Assembly: GCA_001414345.1 (NCBI GenBank)
Contig: LLCB01000248.1
Span: 1 to 64,000 of the forward strand
Reading direction: 5' to 3'
Source: Hymenoscyphus infarciens
Taxonomy: Eukaryota; Ascomycota; Leotiomycetes; Helotiales; Helotiaceae
DNA: 64,000 nt
Part shown: positions 25,269 to 36,746 of the stretch, piece by piece
Layout of the letters: every line of letters begins with the position of its first letter
Position numbering within the stretch: position 1 is the stretch's first letter
Position numbers and translations under genes: made by a program
The notes under the pieces: generated by a model
What the model saw: the letters and a program-made list of their open reading frames with translations, nothing else
Database searches by the model: none
Told to the model about the DNA's origin: nothing

Positions 25269-26457
25269 ATACGTGTTTCTTCTGTCCGCGCCATAGAGAG
25301 CATTCCTTTATATGACGACGTTCGTTTTGAGTTTGGTGGGGTGTGGGGACCGTGAATTCGTTTGACACGCCAGCCTGCATATCGACCATCTCTAGTGGCT
25401 CTAGTGCCTTGTCTTGTTGAAGAAATAGACTTTTCCTGATTCTAGGAAAGGCCCGAACAGACCAAAAACTGCTTCGGATTCCCCTTCAAATCCACTCGCC
25501 AGTGGCAAATCCAAGTCCCGGCTGAGATCCTCAACCTTGCTCGGCAGATCTCTTTCAGCAACCACTGAGAGCAATGTCTTTCTTCAACACCAAGCAAGGA
25601 TGCATGCTTTCTCGGAAATCCAATGCCTTGTCCGATCCAATGGCTCTTGTCACATCATCTCGGGGTTTCTGGTGCCAGGGAAGAGATCTCTAGCTGCAGG
25701 AAGGAAAACTATGGGGTAATGTGGCTTTACGCCACGGTACCCATGCTTTGGAGGTTCATCTATTGTAAACTTCGAGCTAGGAAGAGAATCGTCGGCCGCC
25801 AGATTCCTATTTCCGTTTATTTGGGGGATTTGGCATGCTTTATCTACAATGCATTCGACTTGTTCCGTGATATGTTTCGTATGGGCTAGCATTCCAAAAC
25901 AGTCCTCGGGAGTCTCCTTCAGAAATGTTTGCTACATTCATCGCGACTCTCAACTTCACTCCTGGTCTCTATCACCAGAAAACCCTCAAACCCGAATATT
26001 TACAGGACATCCAGTCTCCTCATGAGAACCCAAGAGATTCGATCATTCACCGTACACCCCTTTTACCAAGGATTATGCGAAATTATTTAGCAGAATCAAA
26101 AGAACATAAGAACAATTTCAATTGTCAATACATATCTCGGAACAATAGGTGCAAATCAAAAGTATCCTGCCATTTTGAAACAACTGATCTTTCCAAACGA
26201 AGTTCAGACGATGAAAATAAAATATATTTCTTAATTCGTTTGTACAGACTGTTAGGTCAATTCACCGCAAAAGTATATTACCCCTGTTTAAAGTTGTAGG
26301 GATTTTTTACAGTTATAATAAACTTTTGTCACCAAAATGATGGTTTCAAGTGAGTTTGGGTTAGCGTAAAAACAGTGCTCATTTATCCTTTTTACGGTGA
26401 CTCAAGAGAATAGTCTATATCTTCATCGTAACAATTCATGTTTTAGATAATGGTCCC

Positions 26458-26503
26458 AAAAAAGGACGAAAAAGGACGAAAAAGGACGAAAAAGGACGAA
26501 AAA
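26458..26503. repeat. 10-bp tandem repeat AAAAAGGACG, four copies
   Basis: Four nearly perfect 10-bp units within gene-free DNA; no role apparent. Confidence 0.9.
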
Positions 26504-26869
26504 GAGCCTTGCTATAATCTTTTGCTGGAAAACTCCCAAGTAACTCTACTCGCAGGAAGTGTGGCAAAATAGGTCTTCGTTCCATGATGAGCCAGGAATA
26601 CGACGTGGTTGCTATCCGCTCGCGAGTACAGTACTTCAGGGCCTAGGTATAGTAATTTAGGATTGGCCCTGAATATTTTAAGAGAGAGAGGTTACTAGTT
26701 AACCACCTGGAAAGACTCGCGATCGAGTTCTCTCTACGCTACCGAAATGTCGAGAAGTTGATTTGAAAGTAACATAATTCGAGATGTCACTCGAACACCG
26801 AGAGAAAGGAGAATTCATGGTGTGAGGGGACTAGGTAGGTATCGACTATCGATTGACCTGGTAGCTAAA

Positions 26870-27220
26870 CCCTTGTCGAGTATAGGTAAGCTGGGAGTTA
26901 CTGGTGGGTAGTGGGTAAACTGGCAAAAAGGTGACGTGTAAGCCGTGAGTTACTTGTGGGTAAATTGTTAATTGGTTTGCGAGTAAGCTATGGCTTACTC
27001 GATGTCTATCTACCGTAGGGGCCAAAAAATATGGCGAGTAAGCTGTCAACTCGTAGCTTACTCGACGTCTATCAGTGGACCCAAGACCTCTCACGAGTAA
27101 GTTATCTATCGATCTAGGAGTATTCCATCAACTGACTTTACACCTCAACGAGTAAGTAAGCTATCGACGTATAGCTCACCTAGTCTCTATCGCGGGGGCC
27201 AAAACAACTCACGAGGTTGG
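26870..27220. repeat. Degenerate GAGTAAGC repeat field, copy 1
   Basis: Many partial units built on CGAGTAAGCTAT and its complement GCTTACTCG, separated by GTCTATC and GGGGCCAAAA segments. Perfect hairpins occur: CGAGTAAGC/GCTTACTCG at 26980-26988 and 26993-27001, and CGAGTAAGCT/AGCTTACTCG at 27035-27044 and 27055-27064. A related field in the opposite orientation lies at 55010-55285. Confidence 0.75.
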
Positions 27221-28358
27221 GTTTTTTCAACTTGATGGCTTGTGGTTATCATATCCACCATCTTGCCGGTTTGGAGTAAGGAAAGTTATTTTACTCATTG
27301 AGACGTCGTCGTTGATGTTCTAGATCCCGTAAAGCCAGGGAGTCGTTTGCTGAGTCTGCCCTGAATCGTGCTTAAGTTATATATATATATATGTTTTTTT
27401 TTGTTTTTTTTTGGAAAGGATGGATGAGAACGCAGTTTCAAGGGGAGATTGTGGATTATGAACAGTTGGTTTTATTCTCTCTTGTGCCCCTTGTACTAAT
27501 CTTTTGACCTTGTCTTTGGGTTTTTCAATTGAGTTTCAAAGCCCGAACCGGTTTATACGGAGATAGAGAGTTCTTCTTATCACTCTCAGTTGAGACAGGG
27601 TTTTCTGGAAGTTGGAAATTGGAAATTGGAAAATAAAGTCCCTAGTTCATGTTTAAGAGGGTTTCGCGTGTGTGCTTTCGGTATTTGTTCATTAGAATCT
27701 TCTTGTTTCCTTTCTGGGAAGTTTCTGGTTTTTTACATGAAGAGAAATAGGCAAATCTTTAATTTATGAAGTTCACCTTTTGTATAAAAACCTGTAATTG
27801 TGATATTAGTCTTGACTATTTCGTGAACCAGGGGTGAAGTGCTTCTCAAGGACATGCCAGTGATTTTTTTGTATTGTGAAGGTCTGTGAATGCTGATATT
27901 TCCTTGGTCAATTTGTCATCCCAAGTACATCCACTAAAACCTATTGTTCCAAGAGTTCAAGAAAAATCAAGTTTATTAAATGATAGAATCAAAAGACTGT
28001 TAACCATCTCGCAACCTCTTATTCTCATATATAGACAATCATAATAGTAATTATTATGCTCCTCCACTTGTGCCAAACCCCCAAGTCTTCACGATGAAAT
28101 GAAGTTCAACAGGGAACTTCCTCTCAAATCTTTCACACCTTTCGGCTAGTGAAGAAATTCAATTGGCATGATTCATACTCGCATTTCAACGCCGCCGGAA
28201 ACCCATGCTAATTACCAAAATCGAACTGCCGCTATGCAATCATTATCTCCTATCAACCAGGTTTCAGTTATTCCTGAGCACATCGTCCGCCCAGTATGAT
28301 TCTTCAACTTCACCCCGTATCAATTTAAAAACTCCCACCAAACAACCCCCCCTCTCAC

Positions 28359-30267
28359 CTACGCAGACAAGACACTTCCCTCTCCCTCCCCACCATCAAC
28401 CTTATCCAACCTTGACCTTTCAAGTCCCCCTTTACTAAACCCACCAGGAAGCGAACACCATAGCCCCAGAATGACAATCAACAACCCCAAAGCAAAAGGC
28501 TGCAAAACCCACACTCCCTTCGCCTGAGCCAAAGCCCCAACAGCAAAAGGAAATACCGCAGCTCCTCCGCCCCCAAAAGCACTAGCAAACCCAATAGTGC
28601 TAATATGCAACCTCTTCGGCAATATCTTCGTCGCAACCACAATAACAGCCGGAAACAGCGGTCCCAAAAAGAAACCCAGCCAGCCCGCGAAGATGGCGGA
28701 AGAGATAAACGAAGGAATGAGCCAAAAACAAAGTTCACAACCGATAGAAAGGAGGAGATAAGCAGTGATAGCCAGTTTCTCTCCGATACGTCCGGTTATG
28801 AAACCTAGTGTTATTCGTCCGATGGTGAGACCGAGCCAGAATCCCGTTACTACGATTCCCGATTCGAAGGGGGAGCCGTGACGGACTTTCAGCATGAATG
28901 TTACCAACCAGCCGCCCAGGGAAACTTCTACACCGACGTAGCAGAGGAGGAAGAATGCGCAAATCCAAGTTATTGGGTTGAGGACTGCTTCTTTTGTTCG
29001 GGATTTTGCTGGGGAAGTGGTTTCTGAGATGGGGTGGGCGTGGGAGGCGCGGTAGACCGCGCCTGTTGCTTTGCGGAAGGAGAGGACGCAGACTATGAGT
29101 TCGATTACCGAGAGGGCAGTCCTGAACTTTCGTTGGCATTTGAGGACGCAATTTTTGAGATGCATAGTTGGAGAGAATGGCTTACATGATATAGTAGAAT
29201 GATGACCATTGCATCTCCCATTTCGTGACCATTGCTGTTGCTAGGAGGGGACTGATTGTAGCACCTAGACCGTATGCTCCATGCAGAAAACCCAAAAGCC
29301 TAGATTCATACAAAGTCAGTTTCTATAATCCAACGAGAAGGCCGAGTGAACCAAAAAAGCCCCGGGAAACCAGAAAGTGCAACCCAAGCCCTTGGACCTG
29401 GTTTTGTGCGAGTAAATTCTGAAGAATGGCCAAGTTTCAAAACGCGTTGATCGAGTTCGACTTTATTAGCGACTCTGGTTTCTTCCAAGCCAGCAAGCAT
29501 ATATACTTGCAGGCCCCCATGAACATCCATACCCACGTGGGACACTCCAATACACATCAAGCACTGAAACCAGAGTGAAAAGAAAACGTCCCGACTTACT
29601 CATTAGCATGTCTCATATTCCCTACCCAAGCATTAAAACATCCATCCTCAATCCCATTCGCGAACCCACTCAAAATAAATACAATCGGTAAAACCGCATA
29701 AGGGGGCTTCGAACTCGTCACTGCATAGATGATAATTTTCAATGCTCTGTCTAGAATCAGCTTTTTCTCCTTTAGTATGGAAGGGGATGATTACGGAGCA
29801 ATACTAACGACACCAATTTGACCAAGTCTCATATGAAGTCTGTTGTTTATGATGGCTGCAACTGTGTATCCCAAAAATGGGGAGAGGAAAACTAGGGATA
29901 TGGTTGTGTAGTTTATGTTGTAGTATTCTTCGAGCTTGATAACTGTTAATTTCTATACTCCTGAATAAACCAGGATTCTAGGAACTCACGTAAGGAATAA
30001 GTGCCTGCAAAAAATCAATTAGCCGAAATTTTCTCATTCGTGATGGTGATTTCATACACCATAAGCAGCATCATTCATTCCCATAGTCGTAAATGCATAG
30101 AGTGTTGATAAATAACGGTAAGCATTTATCCTTGGTTCATTCCATAATTCTTCTTGATCATCTTCGTTGTTGGCCATGAGGAGGGGGGTGGATTCAGAGG
30201 TTCCCTTTGAGAGACTTGGCATTGTTGCGTTTGGGGCCGGACCCGTGATGATGGTATCACCTTCCAT
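28359..30267 (-). CDS. Major facilitator superfamily transporter
   Basis: Multipass plasma or organelle membrane transporter, substrate unknown. It resembles the fungal sugar/fucose-permease-like MFS group that includes yeast Bsc6. Six exons: complement(28359..29121, 29186..29299, 29600..29750, 29805..29934, 29990..30004, 30058..30267), 460 aa. Exon 2 is a 15-nt micro-exon encoding ALIPY, needed to give the family sequence YGALIPYLEEYYN. Other landmarks are VFLSPFLGYTVAAIINNR, FANGIEDGCFNAWVGNMRHANE, FLHGAYGLGATISPLLATAM and FWLGLTIGRITLGFITGRIGEK, the last resembling the MFS loop motif. The first exon is a soluble Ser/Pro-rich tail. The junction between exons 3 and 4 is the least certain. 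No pathway context nearby. Confidence 0.83.
29990..30004 (-). other. 15-nt micro-exon of the MFS gene
   Basis: GCACTTATTCCTTAC, preceded by TTTTTTGCAG and followed by GTGAGT. It adds five residues in frame. Skipping it also keeps the frame but deletes part of the first transmembrane helix. Confidence 0.75.
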
Positions 30268-31043
30268 GGTCAGATTGATGGGTCTTGCTGTGCTCTTAAG
30301 AGATTACGATGTATATGTGAAGTGTTGCGAAACGCTATGTGCGAGTGGTTTATTTTCTTGATTGGAACCCACTGGTCAGCTTCAAGTGTGGTCCTACAGT
30401 GTTCGATCTCAGAAGTGGGGATTTTGTGAATCACCGAGGACGCAGAGTAAGAGCAAGTGTAAAACAGAGATGCGAAATGGTGAATCACAGGGGAAGTAGA
30501 AGGAAGAAAAGCGTAAAAGAAGGGATGAGGAAGAGAAATGAAGAATATTTTGACATATCTCCTTCCCCACGAAGTAAAGATCCGCAATTACCCCATCCAT
30601 GCAGCATAGCATCTTCGATGCTTGATGTACGAGAATTCAAGTGTGTGCCAGCAATGATCAAATCCCATTGGTCGTATTGTTATCTGGTGGAGAGTGTATA
30701 GCTGCAACCAAACCCCGGCTTACAATCTGGCCCACAACTCATTGCTTGCCAAGCACGAAGGTTCGCCAGGCGGTCCGGCAAACCGAGTTTGTGTGAGCAC
30801 TCTCAGTTCACATGTGCACTCTGAACAACCTCAAATCCCCAACGAATTAGTAAATCTGTACCACTAGGTTATCTTGAAGGCAACATAGGCTACAGTCTAG
30901 GTCTGATAGCCAAAAGAGCGGTCACAGAAACCGCCTCGCGGACGGCACGACCTCGGAATGGTATGCAAGGTTTTCCGCCTTTAGTTTCCCGATTCCATAC
31001 GTGGGGTAGATCCATATCTCCAGGCCGCAAACGCATCACTAGC
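30268..31043. other. Intergenic, no gene seen
   Basis: 776 bp between the MFS start and the PPM2 stop (31044-31046). Unsupported short frames only. Confidence 0.5.
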
Positions 31044-34000
31044 CTATGCAGCTCGCTGCAGTTCAGCGACCAATCTCTGCAAATAAAACTGGCGGGCACT
31101 GCTCGGTACGCGGTCAAACGACTTGAGAATTCTTCCAATGTCTTGCCGTCCTTTCTCGTATACTTGCAGATCTCTGTTTCCGTATACGTCTTTTCCAGCA
31201 GCGTAACCTTCTTGCAAATCCCGAAAGAAAACGTTTACTGCAACACTCAAGTTTGAAATGGGCGAAGCGGCATGAAGCCACAATGCTGGTAGGAATAAGA
31301 CATCTCCCTCGTTAAGTACCGCTTCTTGAGGATGTGTTCCGTACAAAATTTGAAGCTCTTCAAAAACGTTTGTACCTGAGCTCGAGGCTCCGGGCTCAAA
31401 ATCAAAGTGCAGAACATCGGAAGGTGGAAAGAGCAGTAATTTCTTCTGACCCTGAATCTGACAGAGTATATTTGCCATGACCTGTCTCTAGTCAGTAAAG
31501 CTAGGCTTCAAAGTTGAGGAAATTGACTTACATCATAATGTAGCCACATATTTACGGGGCCGGATACTCGAAGGGGTGAACTGTGTGTGTTGTTGAGAAC
31601 ATATTCCAGTTCTCTTGGGAGTTGAAATTCAGAAGCAAGGGAAGGATAGTCTTTCTCCAAGCAAGCAGGAATCTCTTTGGCGTTCTCGGCAGAGAGAGAA
31701 CGCAAGTAAAGTCTCTCACCATTCCCTACCGAGTCCATGAATTCTCCAAATGGCTTGCTTATATATGCAAAGTTTTTGGTCTTAAAATTCATGTGCTTTT
31801 CTGTGCTTTGATGAATAATCACCTGAATACGTTAACGAGAAAGATTATAGGTCAGGAGAGCCAGACATACCTCTCTATCGTCACCAATTCTTTCTTTGAG
31901 TCCTGTAGGGGTCCATTCCTTGGTACAAGATCCAAGATTCAATCCCCCTAGAATCACGGGCGACCCTGCTCTGAGAAGTGCTTGAAAGTCGTCAGAACTC
32001 TTAATTTTGACTCGGCGTACTTGAACCAGCCCAGGCGCTATTTGGGCTGGCAATCCTTGAAATTTAGGGGTCGTATTAGTTAATTTTTTGGCACTGGTCT
32101 GTATATAAACCCAAGAATTTGACGCCCATTCCGAGGAATGCGTTTGCTGGGAATCTTCATCGGTGGGAAAGAGCGTGTAAGATCCAGCATTCCACTGGAA
32201 GATATTAGACCAGCTTCTCGCTTAGAAAAACCGGGAATAATAAATATACTCTCGGTTTCGAAAATGGAACGAAGGAAAATATTACTTACGAAGGACCCAA
32301 ACGAAAAACATACTGCGGAGCCACCCATTATAACCATGGCGGTGGATTCAACCAAAAGCGTTGTATGTCCGATTACTAGAAGATGGGGGAGTCAGTATTG
32401 CCTATCAAAAGATGTCTCGGGATACGGCGCAGAATAAATGCTAGGGTTCAGGAATGATTCAGGAATGATTCAGGAATGATTCAGGAATGATTCAGGAATG
32501 ATTTAGGAGTGATTCAAGAGAAAAGACGGCGTCCCCATTACCTACATAGTGGTCTGGGAGCGGACGGATCCAGCTTGTGAGTAATTGTAGAAAGAGTGAG
32601 TGTATTAAGGGAGAATGAGCATATTTCTTCGGACGAGATAAGTAAAGAGTCTTTCATGACACCACCCACAAGATATGTTTCCCCGTTGCAGTTGACAACG
32701 CTGGCACCAAATCGAGACACGACATTTCTGCCTTGCGATTCGTTCGAGAGGCGCGAGGTATGGAAGCGAAGTTTTGGGTGCTAAGTATATGTCAACGTAA
32801 CTTCGAAAGAAGCTGATCAATCGAGTGAAGGGAAATTATCTTTCATAATGTAACTCGGGGAAATATTGGAACTCACATCAGTTGCAAAATCCTCTATTTC
32901 CCAACGCCAGAAATCTTGTTGGATGATGGAACTTTTTGACATCCCACCTGTAATAAATCCGGATCTATGTCCTGGCGAAGATGGCTTTTCTGATACGGCG
33001 AAAGATGAACCGTATGTTTCACAAGGGGTCTTGTCACCCTCAAGGTGGCATTGAACCCAGCCATGTTGACGACTCCACACTAGATAGTCATGGGATATAG
33101 TAGTTGAATCAACACGACCTGTTGATACAAGAAGGCATCCTTGACCTAAATTAACCGCCTGATGACGATAGAGCGGCCCAGGGAGATCATCAACTCGTTC
33201 GAATACGTTGACCCATTTATGATATAGCCAGCAATCTCTCAGGGCCTTGTCTGGGGATGTTCTCCCGCCAACAAGTAAAGCTCCCCATTCCCCGAGGTCT
33301 GTGATCGTGTGGCACATTCGACTTGAAGGGTGTACGGACAAACTTTCAGAGAAGCTTTGAGGCTGGCTGCCTTCCAGAGCATACACATCGAAGGAATCCA
33401 TTCTGGTCTTTAGACCCATACCAGCAAAATTGCCAACCATTTTCTGTGTCCGGTTTGTACCCCTAATTGGCAATCCCGCGGCAAAACGCCTAAAGCCCTG
33501 TCCCTTGGGACTTGCAGAGAATACAGCTCGTATTTCTCTTTTTTGAGACCCAAACACATTCACGTGTAAGTTGTAGGACGGCGCGGAAACATTTGAAGTA
33601 TCCAAGGACAAGGCAGTGCTGTCAGCTACAAGTAAGAAATAATGGCAGCCAAACAGAGCGAATTCTTCCCACTCATCGAAAGGCTCGATTTTATCGAGGA
33701 GTCTTCGTTCTTCCGGAGAGAGGAAGTCATCGGAGCTCCAGAGCTCCCATAAATTTTGAATCGAAACACTCTTCCAACCTAGTCCCTGAAAACGTTGACT
33801 CTGGGCTTCCGTAGTTGGGTATTTCAGCACGGCTCTTAGCGGTGTATTCAATTTATCAAAATGGGCCATCATGGTCTTAGCAAACGGATGCTCAATTCCA
33901 TCGGGAAGAATTTGCTCTAGGAGACAAAACCTGGCTTGATATTGTTAGCATCCATATATACATATATATTTCAGACGCGCTCACATGTTGGGAGAGTACT

Positions 34001-34771
34001 TGCCCACTGGATCAATTTATCTGCAAACTGAAAATCCATGTATGTTATCGATACTTCGGCAACAAATAGTATAGAGCAATTTTCCACATCAAGTTCCGAC
34101 CTGAGGGTTGTATTTAGGCGATCGAGATCTCGCAAATCACACCCAATCTGCAAATATCCATCGCTGCGGAGTAGAACATCACCACTCTGGAGAATTTCCA
34201 TGTTTGTGAACATCGATTGGAGCTCTGGCGTTTTCGCCACCGACTCGCATTTTTTCACCATAAGGTCTTTGTAATCAACATCGACGAAGACGACATCTTT
34301 GGATGATTCTGGATAACGAGATAGGCATTGCCACGGGAGAGGATCGCTGCTCGTCAGCACTAGCTGCTATGTAGTGGAGCGACGACATATTACTCACTAG
34401 CCACAACCCAAGTTGACTACAACTTTACGCTTCGTGTTCGGCTGCTCTAGAAATCGGTGAATTACTTGATCAACCGCTTTCATTCGAAGCCAATAGCCTC
34501 GATTGATTAGGGGAGAGCGTCGTTGTGGCTTCTTGACAAAATGGCGGAAGAAATGAGATTCATTAGGAAAGTAGAGACGCTCGACACTGCGTTTTGAGAC
34601 GATGCTACTATTGTTCGTCTGAGAGGAAGGTTAACACATATTAAAAAACTTGGAATCAGAACTTGTGGTTCTTTTCCCACTTACTCCCATAATCAGATCA
34701 TCCTGAATCAACGAGCTGGTTACTTTTCCATGCTTTGGAGGGGCTTTGGTTTCCCCAGCCAGCATCGCCAT
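31044..34771 (-). CDS. PPM2: tRNA wybutosine-synthesizing protein 4 (PPM2/TYW4): methyltransferase-Kelch-JmjC fusion
   Basis: Catalyses late steps of wybutosine formation at G37 of tRNA(Phe), using SAM. Nine exons: complement(31044..31481, 31532..31822, 31871..32194, 32290..32375, 32546..32780, 32877..33934, 33985..34346, 34398..34618, 34685..34771), 1033 aa. N-terminal leucine-carboxyl-methyltransferase-like domain: [41 protein letters not shown] site NLGCGYDPLPW (98-108), [11 protein letters not shown], and [11 protein letters not shown]. The Kelch segment (about 300-690) includes [37 protein letters not shown] and [15 protein letters not shown]. The C-terminal JmjC domain has a facial triad His886, Asp888 (LHYD) and His958 (LWLHAA). 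The frame is open upstream to a TTG at 34861, but the first ATG is 34771. Intron 5 carries a minisatellite. Confidence 0.93.
32447..32512. repeat. 11-bp minisatellite inside a PPM2 intron
   Basis: Five exact copies of TTCAGGAATGA and one degenerate copy (TTTAGGAGTGA) within the 170-bp intron 32376-32545, which is two to three times longer than the other introns of this gene. Confidence 0.92.
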
Positions 34772-35292
34772 TGCAGTATGCGTCTTTGATTCAACAAGAA
34801 GAGGTCCAGCAGTGGTGACAGAATATCGGGGATTAAGTTCGTGAATGGTGAGAATAGTCAAGTATCGTGAGCTTTCATGGTGTTTTGGAGTTGAATTCTC
34901 TTCCGGGATTCCACCCCTGTTGGACGGAAGGGTCCAAGCTCCCGGCTAGACTAGGCTCTCGCTGCTCATCCATCGCAGCTCTGCAAACACTTGCCCCGCC
35001 ATCTCCTCCAGACAGTAAATACCTACATTTTGGTCTTCACTGTCGAGACGGAATCTGGGATGCCTGCCATTGCCATTCACCAGACCATAAAGTCTACTTG
35101 TACCACCGTTACCGCCAGCAGCGACTTCCCTCGTGAATAACACCTCGGCCCTTGGCTACATTTGTCCCTCTTTGCCTGAGCCTTTGCGCAACGCAACGCA
35201 AGGCAACGCAACGCGAACAACACCATACCCGTCCTCGCAACCTCAAGATCTTTGGTGTATTAAGCGCCTAGTCAACCTGACAGCCCGTCGCA
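34772..35292. promoter_or_regulatory. Divergent promoter region, PPM2 / ATG18
   Basis: 521 bp between the two start codons. Includes a repetitive CGCAACGCAACGCAAGGCAA stretch at about 35188-35214, close to the ATG18 start. No specific factor site could be assigned. Confidence 0.5.
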
Positions 35293-36746
35293 ATGGCGAT
35301 GAACTTCGTCACCTTCAATCAGGACTACAGCTGTCTAGCTGTAGGTAAGGAATCACCTGCTGCGGGAGACTGGAACTGCCAGCTAATGTCGGGATTTTTA
35401 AGGAACCTCGAAGGGCTTTCGAATCTACCACACCGACCCATTCTCCAAGATATTTAGCAGCGATGAGGGAAACGTTGCCATTATCGAGATGCTCTTTTCC
35501 ACGTCCCTGGTAGCTCTCATTCTTTCCCCTCGGCATCTGATGATCCAAAACACAAAAGTAAGTTCTAGGTATACGCGGACATTTTCACTTCACTGATACT
35601 GCTAAAATAGCGATCTTCAATAATCTGCCAATTAACCTTTCCAACTGCTGTCCTCGCAGTCAGGTTGAACCGAAAACGCCTTGCGGTTATATTAGAGGAG
35701 GAGATATACCTATACGATATTTCGAACATGACGCTACTCTACACGATAGCTACCTCACCGAACCCGAATGCCATATGTGCTCTTGCTCCCTCATCCGAAA
35801 ACTGTTATATCGCATACCCATTACCAAAGGCTCGCGATGATACAGGAGACAAACGGCCAGCACATGCTCCTCCTCTATCAACATATGTTGCGCCTACAAC
35901 GGGACATGTTATGATATTCGATACCTTACAATTGAAGGCACTGAATGTGGTGGAAGCTCATCAGGCTCCTTTATCATGCATTGCCTTGAACAACGACGGT
36001 ACATTACTCGCGACTGCGTCTGAAAAGGGAACCATTATTAGAGTTTTTGCCTTGCCGAAAGGCCAGAAGTTGTACCAGTTTCGGAGAGGTACATACCCAT
36101 CTACAATTTACAGCATGTCCTTTAATTTAAGCTCGACTCTGCTATGTGTCTCTTCCACCACCGACACGGTGCACATTTTTCGACTTGGTGGCCCCGTTCC
36201 AGTGCTACCAGACTCTCCAAGCTCTCCAAATGATAGATGGAACCGTGCTCGCTCACGGAGTTATGACAGTGCCACTGAGTCTCCTACAGCTGATGCCTCT
36301 CCTAGTGATGCTGCAGATTCTCTTAATCGCAAACCAAGCGGCACTTTTGGTAGCATGATTCGAAGGTCATCGCAAATGATGGGCAAGAGTGTTGCTGGGG
36401 TTGTGGGTGGCTATTTACCTCAAGCTGTCACCGAAATGTGGGAACCGATGCGGGATTTTGCTTTCATCAAACTGCCCAAAGGTGGAATGGGCTTGAATTC
36501 AACCGGTGGTCCACTACGAAGTGTGGTTGCTATGAGTAGTAGTAGCCCCCAGGTTATGATTGTCACGAGCGATGGCGGGTTTTACGTTTTCAACATTGAT
36601 ATGGAGAATGGAGGCGAAGGCGTTTTGGTAAAGCAATACTCGTAAGTTTTCCCCCGAAAATCTTGTAATTCGCATGCTAACTCCATTCCAGAGTTCTTCA
36701 AGGGGATGATAAGCTCGACCAGTCTACCATAGACTATAGTAATTGA
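35293..36746 (+). CDS. ATG18: Autophagy-related protein 18 (PROPPIN, PI3P-binding WD40)
   Basis: Binds PI3P and PI(3,5)P2 on the pre-autophagosomal structure and vacuole, acting with Atg2 in membrane expansion and Atg9 retrieval. Four exons: join(35293..35344, 35403..35557, 35611..36641, 36692..36746), 430 aa. The N-terminus [20 protein letters not shown] is near-invariant in the family. The lipid-binding FRRG motif is at residues 226-229 ([16 protein letters not shown]). The seven-blade propeller includes [20 protein letters not shown] and [15 protein letters not shown]. The Ser-rich loop at about residues 270-330 corresponds to the blade 6 loop that inserts in membranes. Intron 1 uses an AAG acceptor. 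The last exon adds 18 residues ending DYSN. Confidence 0.95.

Larger units (their letters stand above)
23582..28358. other. 4.8-kb gene-free region rich in simple repeats
   Basis: No coding gene recognised. Contains a G11 run near 23764, (GGGGC)4 at 24416-24435, a G-rich run near 24983-25001, a (TGGCA)5 run at about 25245-25268, four 10-bp units of AAAAAGGACG at 26458-26503, the GAGTAAGC field at 26870-27220, and (AT)n plus T-runs near 27380-27412. Short frames (for example 25925-26299) show no family similarity. Confidence 0.6.

Noticed and set aside
25925..26299. 124-codon plus-strand frame beginning MFATFIATL
   Set aside because: No family similarity or compositional sign of coding sequence; lies in the repeat-rich gene desert.
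34772..34861. N-terminal extension of PPM2 from a TTG at 34861
   Set aside because: No ATG in the extension; the ATG at 34771 gives a plausible short N-terminus before the conserved MGTNNSSIV.
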